NCBI GenBank assembly: GCA_964491605.1
Contig: CAZBGY010000019.1
Span: forward strand, 1-32,044
Direction: 5' to 3'
DNA length: 32,044 bases
From: DRYS01 sp964491605
Lineage (GTDB): Archaea; Thermoproteota; CALKCG01; B24; DRYS01
The notes under the pieces were generated by a model. That model had not been told where the DNA came from. It saw only the letters and a program-made list of their open reading frames with translations, and did not search any database. Within the stretch, counting starts at the first letter, position 1. Each line of letters starts with the position of its first letter. Below are positions 14,597 to 23,320 of the stretch, one piece after another. The position numbers and the translations under genes are program-made.

Positions 14597-17500
14597 TAGA
14601 GATAGGCTACGTACTATCTGGATGCGATCAAAGGATAATACCGTTCGTAGTTAAAGAAGGGTATAAGGTTGTGGTTAACGGATACTACTTTATCAAGCAT
14701 CCGTTAAGCGGGGATAGATTTACACCCGTCCTCCTCAGAGTTTTCAAAATCACGCCATATAACCCTGAGATGGGGCTAGGCGGATTTGGACCTATAGCTG
14801 GTAAGAAGGGGGAGAAGGCTCAGTATGGAAAAGGGTTAGAGTATGATGTAGCTTTCGCCGAGGCATTAGGCTATATACGTGAAGATGGGAAGTGGGTTAG
14901 ACTTGAATGCGCCCCTGGAACATGGGATCCAGTTTACCAGCCTGAACCACACGAATTGCAGGAATTCTATATGGAGATCATGAAGGGGGGTAGGAGGGAT
15001 TGCCTCAATATACGTATAGGTAGACTGAAGGGATCTAACGTTCCGATATATCTAGATTTGAATTCCATAGCTAAAGGACATATGTTCGTAGCCGGTATGA
15101 GCGTAGCATACTATGAACCTATCGTATACATGCATAAGGGATGGATAAGGGTGGAGGAGATAGGTAGATTCGTAGATAGATATTTTACGAGTGGAGAGGA
15201 GGGAGAAGTTGAGTTAAACGATGATGTGTATGTTCCAAGTTTTGATATGGATAAACTTGAATTAAAATGGCATCCCGTAAGGAGTGTTATAAGGCATAGA
15301 TACGAGGGCCCTATGATCAAGATAGAACTTGAAGATGGCCGTTCAGTAACGGTTACTCCTTCACATTCAGTATTCACCATCAAGAATTCCAAGGTAGAAG
15401 CTGTGGAAGCTGGTAGCTTAAACTCAGGAGATAGAATACTAGTACCGTTATCTATACCTAGACCGACATCATACATAGAGGTGTTGGATCTATCTAGCAC
15501 TCTACGACCGAGGAATATATACGTAGAGACTCATCAAAGCTTCTATAGGAGGGATAATGATCGATATGATGTCGACGATGTAGAGGGATGCATATCGATC
15601 GAAGGTGAACATCTACCGTTTAAACTGTTCATAGATGAGGATATCGCTCGGCTGATTGCATACTACATCCTATTTGGATGTAGTTATTCTGATGGGGTTG
15701 TATTTAGGCTGCCGCGATCGATATATGATGAAGAGAGTGTTGTATCTGCCGCTAGATCCTTCGCACCTACGGCAGATGTATCTATCGATAAGCATGATGA
15801 ATACGTAGAGGTTAGGTTGAAGAGTAAAGCTTTAAGTCTATTCTTTAAAGCTTTAAGATCTACATATCCAGATGCACGTATACCTAGGTTTGTATTTAAT
15901 TTGAAACCTGAAGTCCTAGAATCTTTCCTGGAACCTTTACTTAAATCTCTAAGTTTAGGTCTAATCAATGATGAAAGACTATTATCAGATATACTCTATC
16001 TTAAGCTTATAGCTAACGGATACCGTAGTAGAGACTCATCTACAAGTGATCTATCTTTAGTTAGGATATCTAGGATCGATATCGTAGAATATGGGTATGG
16101 ATACGTGTACGATCTATCAGTTCCTGGCTGCGAAAACTTCATAGCCGGGATAGGAGGTGTTTCATGCCATAATACTCGTAGCGGTAAATCAAGCTTCGTA
16201 GTTAGTCTCATAGCGAAAGCTTCTAAGATGGAGCCTCAACCTAGATTCATAATATTGGATCGTAGATGTGAGTATACAGCTTTAACCAAATTCGGGGGAA
16301 GAGTCTATCCATATAGATTCTTTCTACCCAAAATATCTATGCTTAAAGGTAGACTTATAGCTTCGAGGCTTAACTTAGATCCATCATCTAGTGCGGGCCG
16401 TCTAGTAGTTGAAGCGGTCGAATCGTTGAAGGCTAAAGGTGAGGACGTAAATAGGGTATCTCTACTTAGAGAAGTCAACCGTATAGCTCCGATGATAGGT
16501 AGCCGTAACAGCAGTTATAGCTTAAACCTTATACGTTGGGCTCTGGAGAGGAGGGGGGCTTTCCTAGATGAGGAGTATAAGTATATCGATATAGTGGATG
16601 TATGTAGGGGTAACCCTATAGTTATCGTAGATCTATCGGTCGATACGGATATAGATGCTCAACACATAGCTGTACGCCATATAGTATCTAGGGTTGTGGA
16701 TTATGCTTTAAGCAGGAGGGAGCAGGGAGATTTCGCCGTTATATTCGTCGTAGAGGAGGCGCAATACTTCACACCTGAAAAGGGGCTGAAGATAGAGGTT
16801 GGAAATCCTGAGAAGATAGGAGTAGATAAAGAGTTAATAGAAGCTGTAAGTCAAGCTGGAGGATACAACGTAGGATTCATATTCATAACGCAGAGACCGG
16901 CATACATCTCAAAATGTCTTAGCGGCAGCATGATGGTACAACTCTACGATGGCGAAGTTATAGCGATCAAAGAGCTTTATGAGAAAATAAGAGAAAAAGG
17001 TGGCTTAATACTAGAATCAGACGAAGAAACCATAATTTACCCTAATGATAGTATACAGCTCTCCACTTTAAGTAAAGACTTAAGCTGTATAAATACTAGG
17101 CTTATAGCGATATCTAGACGTAGAGGTTTAAGGAGACTTCTACGAATAAAAACGTTTGACGGTTATATCTTGGAGTGCTCACCCGAACACCGTGTATATC
17201 TGCTAGACGAGAACGGTAATCTTGTAGAGAAGGAGGCTGGAAGTTTAAAACCTGGAGAGCAGCTCATATTAGTGCATCCAGCAACTCAATCTAGTCAACC
17301 TGGTTCTAATCATTTCATAGATGAAGATGCATCCCCAATCCACACGTCTCATAGACGCAAAGAGGTATTCAATATAGCATATGATGGAAATTGGAGCGGA
17401 ACTACTAGAGTAGTGCATGAAAGTATGGACATACCATACTTTACCATTAGAGATCGTGTTCAAAATCTCCAGGATACTCTCGGCTACCAGTTAAATCTAG

Positions 17501-18792
17501 CTGAGGGCGTTCGTATAGGTGAGAGCATTCTATCGACTAGAACAAAACTTATCGAAACACCAGCTGGAGTAATCCCAGATCTCGGGGAGTTTCTAGGACT
17601 TATAGTTTCAAAGGGAAAGGATGCCCTAGGATCTTCTTATACGTTAAAATTTACAGATAAAGATCCCTATGTACTAAATAGATTTAAATACTTATGTAAC
17701 AACTTATTTGAAATAACTTCTGAAGATGAGTCTAATCATAATTCCGTTAAAATATATTCAAACAGTTTGATGGAAGTTTTAGAATATTTAGGATATAAAA
17801 TTTTGGCTAAGGTTAGAGATAGAGAGACCCCATTGTGTATTCAAAAAGCCTCAAATGAAGTTGTATCTGCTTTTCTAAAGGGGCTTTTTGAAGGTGATGG
17901 CTATATATCATTGAAGAATAAGAGGATAGGCTTTATAACAACTAGTGAGAAATTAGCCTATCAAGTAGTATTCTTGATGTTTAGATTAGGATTTAAGCCA
18001 AGAATGATAGTTAGAACAAGCCGGTATAAAGGAAAATCATACAGAGTTTTTGAGATATGTTTATCTGATAAGAGCGGGATATTGATGTTTCGTGATAAAA
18101 TAGGTTTTATCTCGGAAGATAAGAAATCTAAGCTTGATATATTAGTTTCCATGATCAAGTGTAAATATCCTAGGAAAAAATACGATTATGTTAATCTTTC
18201 ACCGAGCTTACTGGATGACGCTATAATAAAGGCATATGGATCTCGTAAATACCACTACCTATGGTATGATCTGCTCAGGCGAAGAAGAAAACTTAGTATG
18301 TATAGGCTCAGGAAGATATGCGAAGCTCTTAGCGAAACTATTAGGATAAATGAAAATAGCTCTTTGAAACTATTAAAACGTATTGCTGACGCTCCCATCT
18401 CCTTCTCTACAATTAAGGATATAGAGGAATTTCAAGCTGAGGAAACCTACGATATAGAGACTGAGGATAGAAGCTTCGTAGCAGGCGGGGCTCCATTTCT
18501 CGTGCACAATAGTATAATATCGCAGTGTAATACGATAGCATGCTTCAGACTTATGAGTGGAAACGATCAGGAAGCTATACTTAAGTATACAGAATATGGT
18601 AATGAAAGGTTATCAGATTATCTGCCAGGGTTAGCGGATCATGAAGCGTTATTCTGGGGTTTAGGTTCTCTAATACCTTTCCCAGTCGCCGTAGAAGTGG
18701 AAGTGGAGGAGTATCCTAGGAAAGCTAGGATTACTGCTAAGGAGGCGTGGATTAATATGGGTAAAACTACCGTGGAAGTTTTAGGTGGATAG
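14593..18792 (+). CDS. herA: HerA bipolar DNA translocase/helicase precursor containing two inteins
   Basis: The 1399-residue precursor would splice to a HerA of about 509 residues, the normal size. The exteins show an N-terminal HAS-barrel, then GHMFVAGM joined to TRSGKSSF as Walker A, VVEEAQYF as Walker B (E721, E722), the ITQRPAYISK sensor joined to SIISQCNTIACFRL, and a C-terminal arm. HerA forms a hexameric ring that drives NurA during DNA-end resection. Intein 1 (residues 170–527) splits the P-loop and intein 2 (775–1306) splits the sensor region, so the protein is inactive until both splice. The start is TTG 14593, overlapping the nurA stop by four bases, so the two are translationally coupled. 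It ends with TAG at 18790–18792. Confidence 0.93.
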   Translation: MIEIGYVLSGCDQRIIPFVVKEGYKVVVNGYYFIKHPLSGDRFTPVLLRVFKITPYNPEMGLGGFGPIAGKKGEKAQYGKGLEYDVAFAEALGYIREDGKWVRLECAPGTWDPVYQPEPHELQEFYMEIMKGGRRDCLNIRIGRLKGSNVPIYLDLNSIAKGHMFVAGMSVAYYEPIVYMHKGWIRVEEIGRFVDRYFTSGEEGEVELNDDVYVPSFDMDKLELKWHPVRSVIRHRYEGPMIKIELEDGRSVTVTPSHSVFTIKNSKVEAVEAGSLNSGDRILVPLSIPRPTSYIEVLDLSSTLRPRNIYVETHQSFYRRDNDRYDVDDVEGCISIEGEHLPFKLFIDEDIARLIAYYILFGCSYSDGVVFRLPRSIYDEESVVSAARSFAPTADVSIDKHDEYVEVRLKSKALSLFFKALRSTYPDARIPRFVFNLKPEVLESFLEPLLKSLSLGLINDERLLSDILYLKLIANGYRSRDSSTSDLSLVRISRIDIVEYGYGYVYDLSVPGCENFIAGIGGVSCHNTRSGKSSFVVSLIAKASKMEPQPRFIILDRRCEYTALTKFGGRVYPYRFFLPKISMLKGRLIASRLNLDPSSSAGRLVVEAVESLKAKGEDVNRVSLLREVNRIAPMIGSRNSSYSLNLIRWALERRGAFLDEEYKYIDIVDVCRGNPIVIVDLSVDTDIDAQHIAVRHIVSRVVDYALSRREQGDFAVIFVVEEAQYFTPEKGLKIEVGNPEKIGVDKELIEAVSQAGGYNVGFIFITQRPAYISKCLSGSMMVQLYDGEVIAIKELYEKIREKGGLILESDEETIIYPNDSIQLSTLSKDLSCINTRLIAISRRRGLRRLLRIKTFDGYILECSPEHRVYLLDENGNLVEKEAGSLKPGEQLILVHPATQSSQPGSNHFIDEDASPIHTSHRRKEVFNIAYDGNWSGTTRVVHESMDIPYFTIRDRVQNLQDTLGYQLNLAEGVRIGESILSTRTKLIETPAGVIPDLGEFLGLIVSKGKDALGSSYTLKFTDKDPYVLNRFKYLCNNLFEITSEDESNHNSVKIYSNSLMEVLEYLGYKILAKVRDRETPLCIQKASNEVVSAFLKGLFEGDGYISLKNKRIGFITTSEKLAYQVVFLMFRLGFKPRMIVRTSRYKGKSYRVFEICLSDKSGILMFRDKIGFISEDKKSKLDILVSMIKCKYPRKKYDYVNLSPSLLDDAIIKAYGSRKYHYLWYDLLRRRRKLSMYRLRKICEALSETIRINENSSLKLLKRIADAPISFSTIKDIEEFQAEETYDIETEDRSFVAGGAPFLVHNSIISQCNTIACFRLMSGNDQEAILKYTEYGNERLSDYLPGLADHEALFWGLGSLIPFPVAVEVEVEEYPRKARITAKEAWINMGKTTVEVLGG
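15100..16173 (+). mobile_element. HerA intein 1 (358 aa, P-loop insertion, degenerate endonuclease region)
   Basis: It begins at Ser (residue 170, after VAGM) and ends VSCHN (Asn 527), with Thr +1 restoring the Walker A, AGMTRSGKS. The splicing blocks are visible. Block A is SVAYYEPIVYMHKGWIRV. Block B is VTVTPSHSVF with the TxxH motif. Block F is YVYDLSVPGCENFIAG, and block G is SCHN. The middle carries only a worn LAGLIDADG-like helix (LIAYYILFG) without the acidic residue, and no clear second one, so homing activity is probably lost. A hand-counted stretch (15781–15840) is 21/60 G+C, between host and intein 2. Confidence 0.92.
16915..18510 (+). mobile_element. HerA intein 2 (532 aa, LAGLIDADG-type, AT-rich)
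   Basis: It begins with Cys 775 (CLSGSMMVQLYDG) after AYISK and ends with FLVHN (Asn 1306); Ser +1 resumes HerA. Block B is LECSPEHRVYL, and block F is TYDIETEDRSFVAGG. The insert carries two LAGLIDADG-type helices, LGEFLGLIVSKG (about 17580–17615), where Lys replaces the catalytic acid before Gly, and FLKGLFEGDGYIS (about 17872–17910), which looks intact. A 60-base sample at 17641–17700 has 14 G+C, against 29 in a HerA extein sample at 16681–16740, suggesting recent transfer. Confidence 0.93.
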
Positions 18793-18800
18793 GATGAGCT

Positions 18801-19751
18801 CTAGCTTTCTAGTTGTAGAAGAGCTCTAATTCTCTTAACTATATTAGGATGAGTCGAGAATAGCTCTATAAACCTATCGAGCCATGTGATCTTCCTAGAA
18901 GCTATGGATTCAGCTAAGCTTCTACCATACCTTAATTCCTCTGCATCGCTATGAGCTCTACCTGGATCTGTTATGAAGAGGGCACGGAAGCTTAGGAAGT
19001 TCTCCAGCTTCTCGCGAGGTACCTTACTGGTGTATGTTATGAGTTTAGCTAGAGCCGATGCAAGTTTGGATGCACCATGCTCTACTATCGAAGCACTATG
19101 CCTATCGGCGTAGTACTCTCTCAAACGGCTTAAACCAAGTACTAGTAGGGATAGTATGTAGTACATGAATATCGATAGTATACCTATGAGAGCTGCGAGA
19201 CCGTTACCTCCACGATCCCTTCCATACGATCCCCTATAGTAGTACGATAACATGAAGCTATAGCCTATATAGTAGAATATAGCTGGTAGCACCGAGGCTA
19301 TCATCATAACCTGTACATCCCTATGCTTAAGGTGGCCTAGCTCATGCCCTATAACGGATTCAACCTCTTCAGGCTCAAGTATCTCTAAAAGTTTGCTTGT
19401 TACGGCGATACGGCTTCCAGCTATAGGTGAGCCGTAAGCGAAAGCATTAGGTATAGGTATCTGAGCTAACATTACCTTCGGTTTCTTCATATTACTAGCC
19501 ATACAAAGCTTCTCTACAGATCTATGGAGCCATGGAAGCTCTGATTCAGGAAGCTCCCTAACCCTATAGAGAGTATCGATCAGGTATGGTGCTATAAGCC
19601 ATTGAACTAAGTTGAACGCTATAACGAATACTGGTAACAGTAGTATATCTACGCCGGCGAGGGATAGGACTAGGGCTAGGAATAACGTCGATAAGCATAT
19701 GATCGCAGCTATAGTGCCTAGCATCGATAGCTTTAACTTAACTAGATTCAT
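18801..19751 (-). CDS. htpX: HtpX-like M48 membrane zinc metalloprotease
   Basis: The protein carries the M48 zinc site GHELGHLKHRD (HExxH at 136–140) and a downstream third ligand in LREYYADRHSA (E212). Predicted membrane helices lie near 10–32, 36–56, 147–170 and 185–207, the usual HtpX topology with the catalytic domain on the cytoplasmic face. HtpX-type proteases degrade misfolded or damaged membrane proteins. At 316 residues it has a typical length. The start is ATG 19751. It converges on herA with an eight-base gap and is divergent from the OB-fold gene. A tyrosine/glycine-rich loop follows helix 3 (YYYRGSYGRDRGGNG). No regulatory site specific to it is seen. Confidence 0.92.
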   Translation of the reverse strand: MNLVKLKLSMLGTIAAIICLSTLFLALVLSLAGVDILLLPVFVIAFNLVQWLIAPYLIDTLYRVRELPESELPWLHRSVEKLCMASNMKKPKVMLAQIPIPNAFAYGSPIAGSRIAVTSKLLEILEPEEVESVIGHELGHLKHRDVQVMMIASVLPAIFYYIGYSFMLSYYYRGSYGRDRGGNGLAALIGILSIFMYYILSLLVLGLSRLREYYADRHSASIVEHGASKLASALAKLITYTSKVPREKLENFLSFRALFITDPGRAHSDAEELRYGRSLAESIASRKITWLDRFIELFSTHPNIVKRIRALLQLES

Positions 19752-19822
19752 ATACTAACACCCTAAGTTTTATGTAGGGGGAGGAGTCTATTAAGGTTTT
19801 ACAACCATCGATTAGGGCAACG

Positions 19823-19831
19823 CTTATATAC
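19823..19831 (+). promoter_or_regulatory. TATA-like box for the OB-fold gene
   Basis: CTTATATAC is 36–44 bases before the ATG at 19867, placing transcription start about 15 bases upstream of the coding sequence. GAAAGG just before the ATG may be the ribosome-binding site. Confidence 0.45.
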
Positions 19832-19866
19832 TGTTAAGTCTGCTTTCTAGGTAGGTTCGAAAGGTT

Positions 19867-20154
19867 ATGAGGATAGCAGATGTTAAACAGGGTATGAGGA
19901 GGGTTACGGTTGAAGGATTTATAACAAGTATGACTGAACCGAAAACCGTTAATACAAGATATGGCACAACTTCTGTAGCTACAGCGGAGCTTAAGGATGA
20001 TTCAGGATCCATACAACTTGTATTATGGGGAGATAATATCGATATGGTTAACATCGGGGATAGAGTAAGGGTGGAGAACGGCTACACAAACTACTTTAAA
20101 GGAAAGCTTCAGCTTAACGTAGGTAAATATGGAAAGCTTAAAGTAGTGAAGTAA
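19867..20154 (+). CDS. Single OB-fold nucleic-acid-binding protein (RPA/SSB-like)
   Basis: The 95-residue protein is a single OB fold of the RPA/crenarchaeal SSB type. It reads VTVEGFITSMTEPKTVNTRYG, the central TAELKDDSGSIQLVLWGD that is typical of this family, and the closing strand pair GDRVRVENGYTNYFKGKLQLNVG. It should bind single-stranded DNA or RNA. It ends right after the fold (KYGKLKVVK), without the flexible acidic tail that longer crenarchaeal SSBs use for partner contacts, so it may be a minimal or specialised SSB or a tRNA-binding OB protein. The start is ATG 19867. The L13e gene follows 44 bases downstream on the same strand. Confidence 0.83.
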   Translation: MRIADVKQGMRRVTVEGFITSMTEPKTVNTRYGTTSVATAELKDDSGSIQLVLWGDNIDMVNIGDRVRVENGYTNYFKGKLQLNVGKYGKLKVVK

Positions 20155-20198
20155 GAATCGTTATCGTAGATCCTCTTCCGCTTAGAGGGCGGGAGGGG

Positions 20199-20432
20199 TT
20201 GAAGAGGCCTATCGTTAAGAGCCCTGGTAAAAGGACGTTTAGAATCGGTAGGGGGTTCAGCTTAGGAGAACTAGCAGATGCAGGGTTAACTATAGATGAA
20301 GCTAAACGTCTAAGGATAGCTGTCGATAGAAGACGCAAATCTGTAAGGAAGGAGAATATAGAAGCTCTTAAGACGTACATCAAGGGTTTAGCTATTCGTA
20401 GAGGCGGGGAGAAGCCTCCAGCGAAAGTCTAG
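20199..20432 (+). CDS. rpl13e: Ribosomal protein L13e
   Basis: The 77-residue basic protein matches archaeal L13e: GRGFSLGELADAGLTIDEAK, then VDRRRKSVRKENIEALKTY. It is a large-subunit component shared by eukaryotes and part of the archaea, chiefly in the TACK group, so it is the best taxonomic marker in the window. It starts at TTG 20199. No ATG or GTG occurs upstream in frame, and a strongly purine-rich run GAGGGCGGGAGGGG precedes the codon and can serve as ribosome-binding site. The length fits short archaeal forms. The creatininase-family gene begins 29 bases later on the same strand. Confidence 0.9.
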   Translation: MKRPIVKSPGKRTFRIGRGFSLGELADAGLTIDEAKRLRIAVDRRRKSVRKENIEALKTYIKGLAIRRGGEKPPAKV

Positions 20433-20461
20433 TATTCGAAAAGCTTAAGATTCTATCGTAT

Positions 20462-21265
20462 ATGAAGAATTCTATTATGGTTAAGTGGGAGGATCTAACT
20501 TCTAAGGATATAGCTGGTATAGATAAGAACCTACCCGCTGTGATACCTATAGGCAGTATAGAAGTTCATGGACCGCATCTACCGTTAGGAACGGATATAC
20601 TCACGATATATTGGGTTGCTGTTAAAGCTTCGGAATTAGAGGATGCTATCATCCTACCTCCGATAGCTTACGGTTATGCGCCTGAAAGTAAACATTTCCC
20701 AGGTACGATCTCGATATCGGCTGAAACCCTCTTAAGCCTACTGAGAGAGGTATGCCTCGAAATCTACAGGAATGGGTTCAGAAAGATACTAATACTCAAT
20801 GGTCATGGCGGTAATTCAAGAATCCTACGGCTCCTATCTAGAGATGTACTGGATAGATGTATGAATATATGTCTATACATGGTTGTTGATCCATGGTCCC
20901 CAGTTAGGAGCGAGATAGAAGGGTTGAGAGAGACCAAGCTTATAGGTCATGCATGCGAGATAGAAACTAGTATCGTATCCTACATAGCCCCACGACTAGT
21001 TAAACTTGATTATGTGAGGGGAGAAGCTAAAATAGGCGTATACACGACGATACCTGACGTTGAGACTAACGTGGATTGGGTTGGATATGCTTTAGAAGCA
21101 TATCTCGGTGATCCTAGAAAAGCTTCCATGGAGAAGGGTAAGATTATAGTCGATCAATGGGTTAGAAGGATAGCCGACATATATAGGATGGTGAAAGAAG
21201 ATCGCTTCGTAGAGGATACACTCGAAGAGTATCGTAGGAGGGTTGCAGAGTATCAGCCGGGTTAA
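20462..21265 (+). CDS. Creatininase-family metallohydrolase
   Basis: Creatininase/ArfB-family motifs are complete: VIPIGSIEVHGPHLPLGTD gives metal ligands E34, H36 and D45, LNGHGGN gives H115, and GHACEIETS gives E168 of the family's 'GHAG..ETS' block. The 267-residue length is normal. Archaeal relatives include the formamide hydrolase (ArfB) acting on a pyrimidine intermediate in riboflavin/F420 synthesis, but creatinine- and mycofactocin-type members have the same motifs, so the substrate is undecided. The start is ATG 20462; ATG 20477 (before VKWEDL) is an alternative. It follows L13e closely on the same strand. Confidence 0.85.
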   Translation: MKNSIMVKWEDLTSKDIAGIDKNLPAVIPIGSIEVHGPHLPLGTDILTIYWVAVKASELEDAIILPPIAYGYAPESKHFPGTISISAETLLSLLREVCLEIYRNGFRKILILNGHGGNSRILRLLSRDVLDRCMNICLYMVVDPWSPVRSEIEGLRETKLIGHACEIETSIVSYIAPRLVKLDYVRGEAKIGVYTTIPDVETNVDWVGYALEAYLGDPRKASMEKGKIIVDQWVRRIADIYRMVKEDRFVEDTLEEYRRRVAEYQPG

Positions 21266-21424
21266 AGGTATGTTAGCCAACTATACAGTGTGTAGATTAG
21301 GATTACCTGCTATAGGCATTCATGCAGAGGAGAACGCTGATGACATACCTCAAGAATTCTAGTTGATCGTTAATCTGCATCGTACTGCTTCAGGTCTTAT
21401 ATCGTAAGGAGAATCTACCAGTAT

Positions 21425-22474
21425 CTAAATTAGGCTGAACGGGTAGCCGGAGCCTCCAGGCTTATATTCGCCTACTATAGCTATCTTGTATCCGCATTCA
21501 GGGCATAGATTACCTGGTTTAAGCTTCCAGCTTACTATTTCGAAGCTGAATCTATCTATGATCTTAGAGCCGCATCTGGGGCAATATGTATCTTCATATG
21601 GATGCCCAGGTACATTACCTAGATAGATGTAGTTTAACCCTTCTTCCTTAGCTACTCTATAGGCTTCCTCCATAGCTTTTATAGGTGTCGATGGAACATC
21701 TAGCATCTGGTAGTCTGGATGGAATCTAAGTATATGGAAGACTGTATCTTCACCTAGATTCTCACATATCCATCTAGCTAGCTTTCTAAGATCCTCGAGG
21801 CTATCGCCATACTTTGTCACCATAAGGTTTGTCACCTCTACATGTATCCCATGCTTCTTCATAGCTTCTAAAGCTTCGTATATGGGATCTACGGATGGGA
21901 CTGACATATACTTCTGGTAGAAGTCGAGATTACCACCACCTTTAAAATCCACGGTAGCCGCGTTTAGGTATGGAGCGATGCATTCGATAGCCTCTACGGT
22001 CATATAACCGTTCGTTACATATGTATTGAATAATCCTTTATCTCTGGCAAGCTTAGCCGTATCGTATGTTAGTTCGAAGAATATAGTAGGCTCTGTATAC
22101 GTGTAGCTTATACCTTCACAGCCATACTCTAAGGCTGTATCGACTATACGCTGAGGGGGAAGCTCCCTACCGACTATATCCCTTTCCTGACTTATAACCC
22201 AGTTATCGCAGAATCTACATCTAAAATTGCATCCGACAGTGGCTATGCTTAAAACAGAGGATCCAGGGTAGAAGTGGTATAGAGGCTTCTTCATTATAGG
22301 ATCCACAGCCATACTGCAAACCTTATCGTATACTAAACTATATAGCTTACCATCGATATTCTTCCTAACACGACAGAATCCCATCGAGCCTGGAGGGATA
22401 ACGCATCTACGAGAGCATAGATTGCATCTTACTTTACCCTCACCTATCGCTTCATAGAGCATAGCTTCCTTCAA
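21425..22474 (-). CDS. amrS: AmmeMemoRadiSam-system radical SAM enzyme
   Basis: The protein has a radical SAM cluster motif CNFRCRFC (C82, C86, C89), followed by the SAM-binding regions SYTYTEPTIFFE and YVTNGYMT. N-terminal cysteines (CNLCSRRC…GFC) and a C-terminal zinc-ribbon pair, CPRCGSK and CPECGYK, complete the AmrS-type layout seen in the three-gene AmmeMemoRadiSam system (AMMECR1, Memo, radical SAM). Its chemistry is not established in general. Here neither partner gene is adjacent. The start is ATG 22474, and the length (349) is normal for the family. It is divergent from the 22597 gene. Confidence 0.88.
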   Translation of the reverse strand: MKEAMLYEAIGEGKVRCNLCSRRCVIPPGSMGFCRVRKNIDGKLYSLVYDKVCSMAVDPIMKKPLYHFYPGSSVLSIATVGCNFRCRFCDNWVISQERDIVGRELPPQRIVDTALEYGCEGISYTYTEPTIFFELTYDTAKLARDKGLFNTYVTNGYMTVEAIECIAPYLNAATVDFKGGGNLDFYQKYMSVPSVDPIYEALEAMKKHGIHVEVTNLMVTKYGDSLEDLRKLARWICENLGEDTVFHILRFHPDYQMLDVPSTPIKAMEEAYRVAKEEGLNYIYLGNVPGHPYEDTYCPRCGSKIIDRFSFEIVSWKLKPGNLCPECGYKIAIVGEYKPGGSGYPFSLI

Positions 22475-22584
22475 TTTCCCACCGAGAATATGTAGATGAT
22501 TTGCCGGGATTAAACGTTTACGTAGCTCATACGATCGATGGATGGATCTAGCTTAACTAGCCGAGCTAAGATATATATGTGTTC

Positions 22585-22592
22585 GGAGGTGA
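22585..22592 (+). promoter_or_regulatory. Strong Shine–Dalgarno site fixing the start at 22597
   Basis: GGAGGTGA, a perfect match to the archaeal 16S 3' end, is four bases before ATG 22597. This rules out the GTG at 22579, which lies upstream of it. Confidence 0.8.
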
Positions 22593-22596
22593 GTAT

Positions 22597-23271
22597 ATGC
22601 CTGTAACGTACCTATCAGACGAGGATATACGTGCTCCTATCCGTAATCCTAAGAGGGTTCCGGGAAAGATTACTGAAGAAGAGCTTGAGGTTTTAAGGCT
22701 GTATAGAAGCGGAGCGGAGCAAAGGGTTGAGAGGTACGTCGTAGAGGTGCATGAGTATTGGGCTCCGTTTAACTATCCGAATGTTACAGTCGAGCTTGGG
22801 AGGGAGGGATCTGGGGCTGAAGTTAATATGGATGGCGTGGAGCTCGATATACCGCCCTTCGGAGCTATAACCATAATCGAAGATGAGCCTATAGTAAGCG
22901 TAACGGTTATCGGAAGTGCATGCGTAGCTCCAGGCTATATACTACTCTACGCGGAGCCTATCGAATGGAAATATCCTAGAACCGGTGTTAAGATGAGGAT
23001 CGATAGATTATGGGGTGAACATATATTAGCAGATCTATGGAGGGGTGGGATCGATGAGGGATATCGTAAAGCCGGGTTGAGCTCAGCTCACTTCGAGATA
23101 CCGCCGTCGAGGAGGGTTACGATAATGGCTGGATCCGGTATGGAGGTAGATTGGAATCCAGATCCTGTAAGCCATCCTCAAAATCCGAGGGTTTCGCATA
23201 AAAACTATTGGAACGATCCACACTACTGTATAAGGATAATAAGGATTGGGGTAAAGAAGAGTATATCTTGA
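22597..23271 (+). CDS. Uncharacterised beta-rich protein
   Basis: I do not recognise this 224-residue protein. After a charged N-terminal helix (KITEEELEVLRLYRSG) it is dominated by alternating hydrophobic strands such as VERYVVEVHEYWAPF and ITIIEDEPIVSVTVIG, with many Pro-Gly turns. This suggests a beta-sandwich or cupin-like fold. Several His/Glu/Asp-rich segments (HEYWAPFNYP, WGEHILADLW, WNDPHYCIRI) could bind metal or sugar, but no known motif is evident. There is no signal peptide or membrane helix. The start is ATG 22597, supported by a perfect ribosome-binding site. It converges on the amidohydrolase with a 49-base gap. Likely a cytoplasmic enzyme or binding protein. Confidence 0.8.
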   Translation: MPVTYLSDEDIRAPIRNPKRVPGKITEEELEVLRLYRSGAEQRVERYVVEVHEYWAPFNYPNVTVELGREGSGAEVNMDGVELDIPPFGAITIIEDEPIVSVTVIGSACVAPGYILLYAEPIEWKYPRTGVKMRIDRLWGEHILADLWRGGIDEGYRKAGLSSAHFEIPPSRRVTIMAGSGMEVDWNPDPVSHPQNPRVSHKNYWNDPHYCIRIIRIGVKKSIS

Positions 23272-23320
23272 TATAGCGGATCGTAAACTATTGCGTATCT
23301 GCTACGATCTATAAACTCGG

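Noticed and set aside
15111..15500. Minus-strand open frame inside intein 1
   Set aside because: Antisense shadow of a well-supported coding sequence with no start signal or motif.
21270..21362. 30-residue plus-strand open frame after the creatininase gene
   Set aside because: No ribosome-binding site, no motif, and ends quickly; it could be chance or a remnant.
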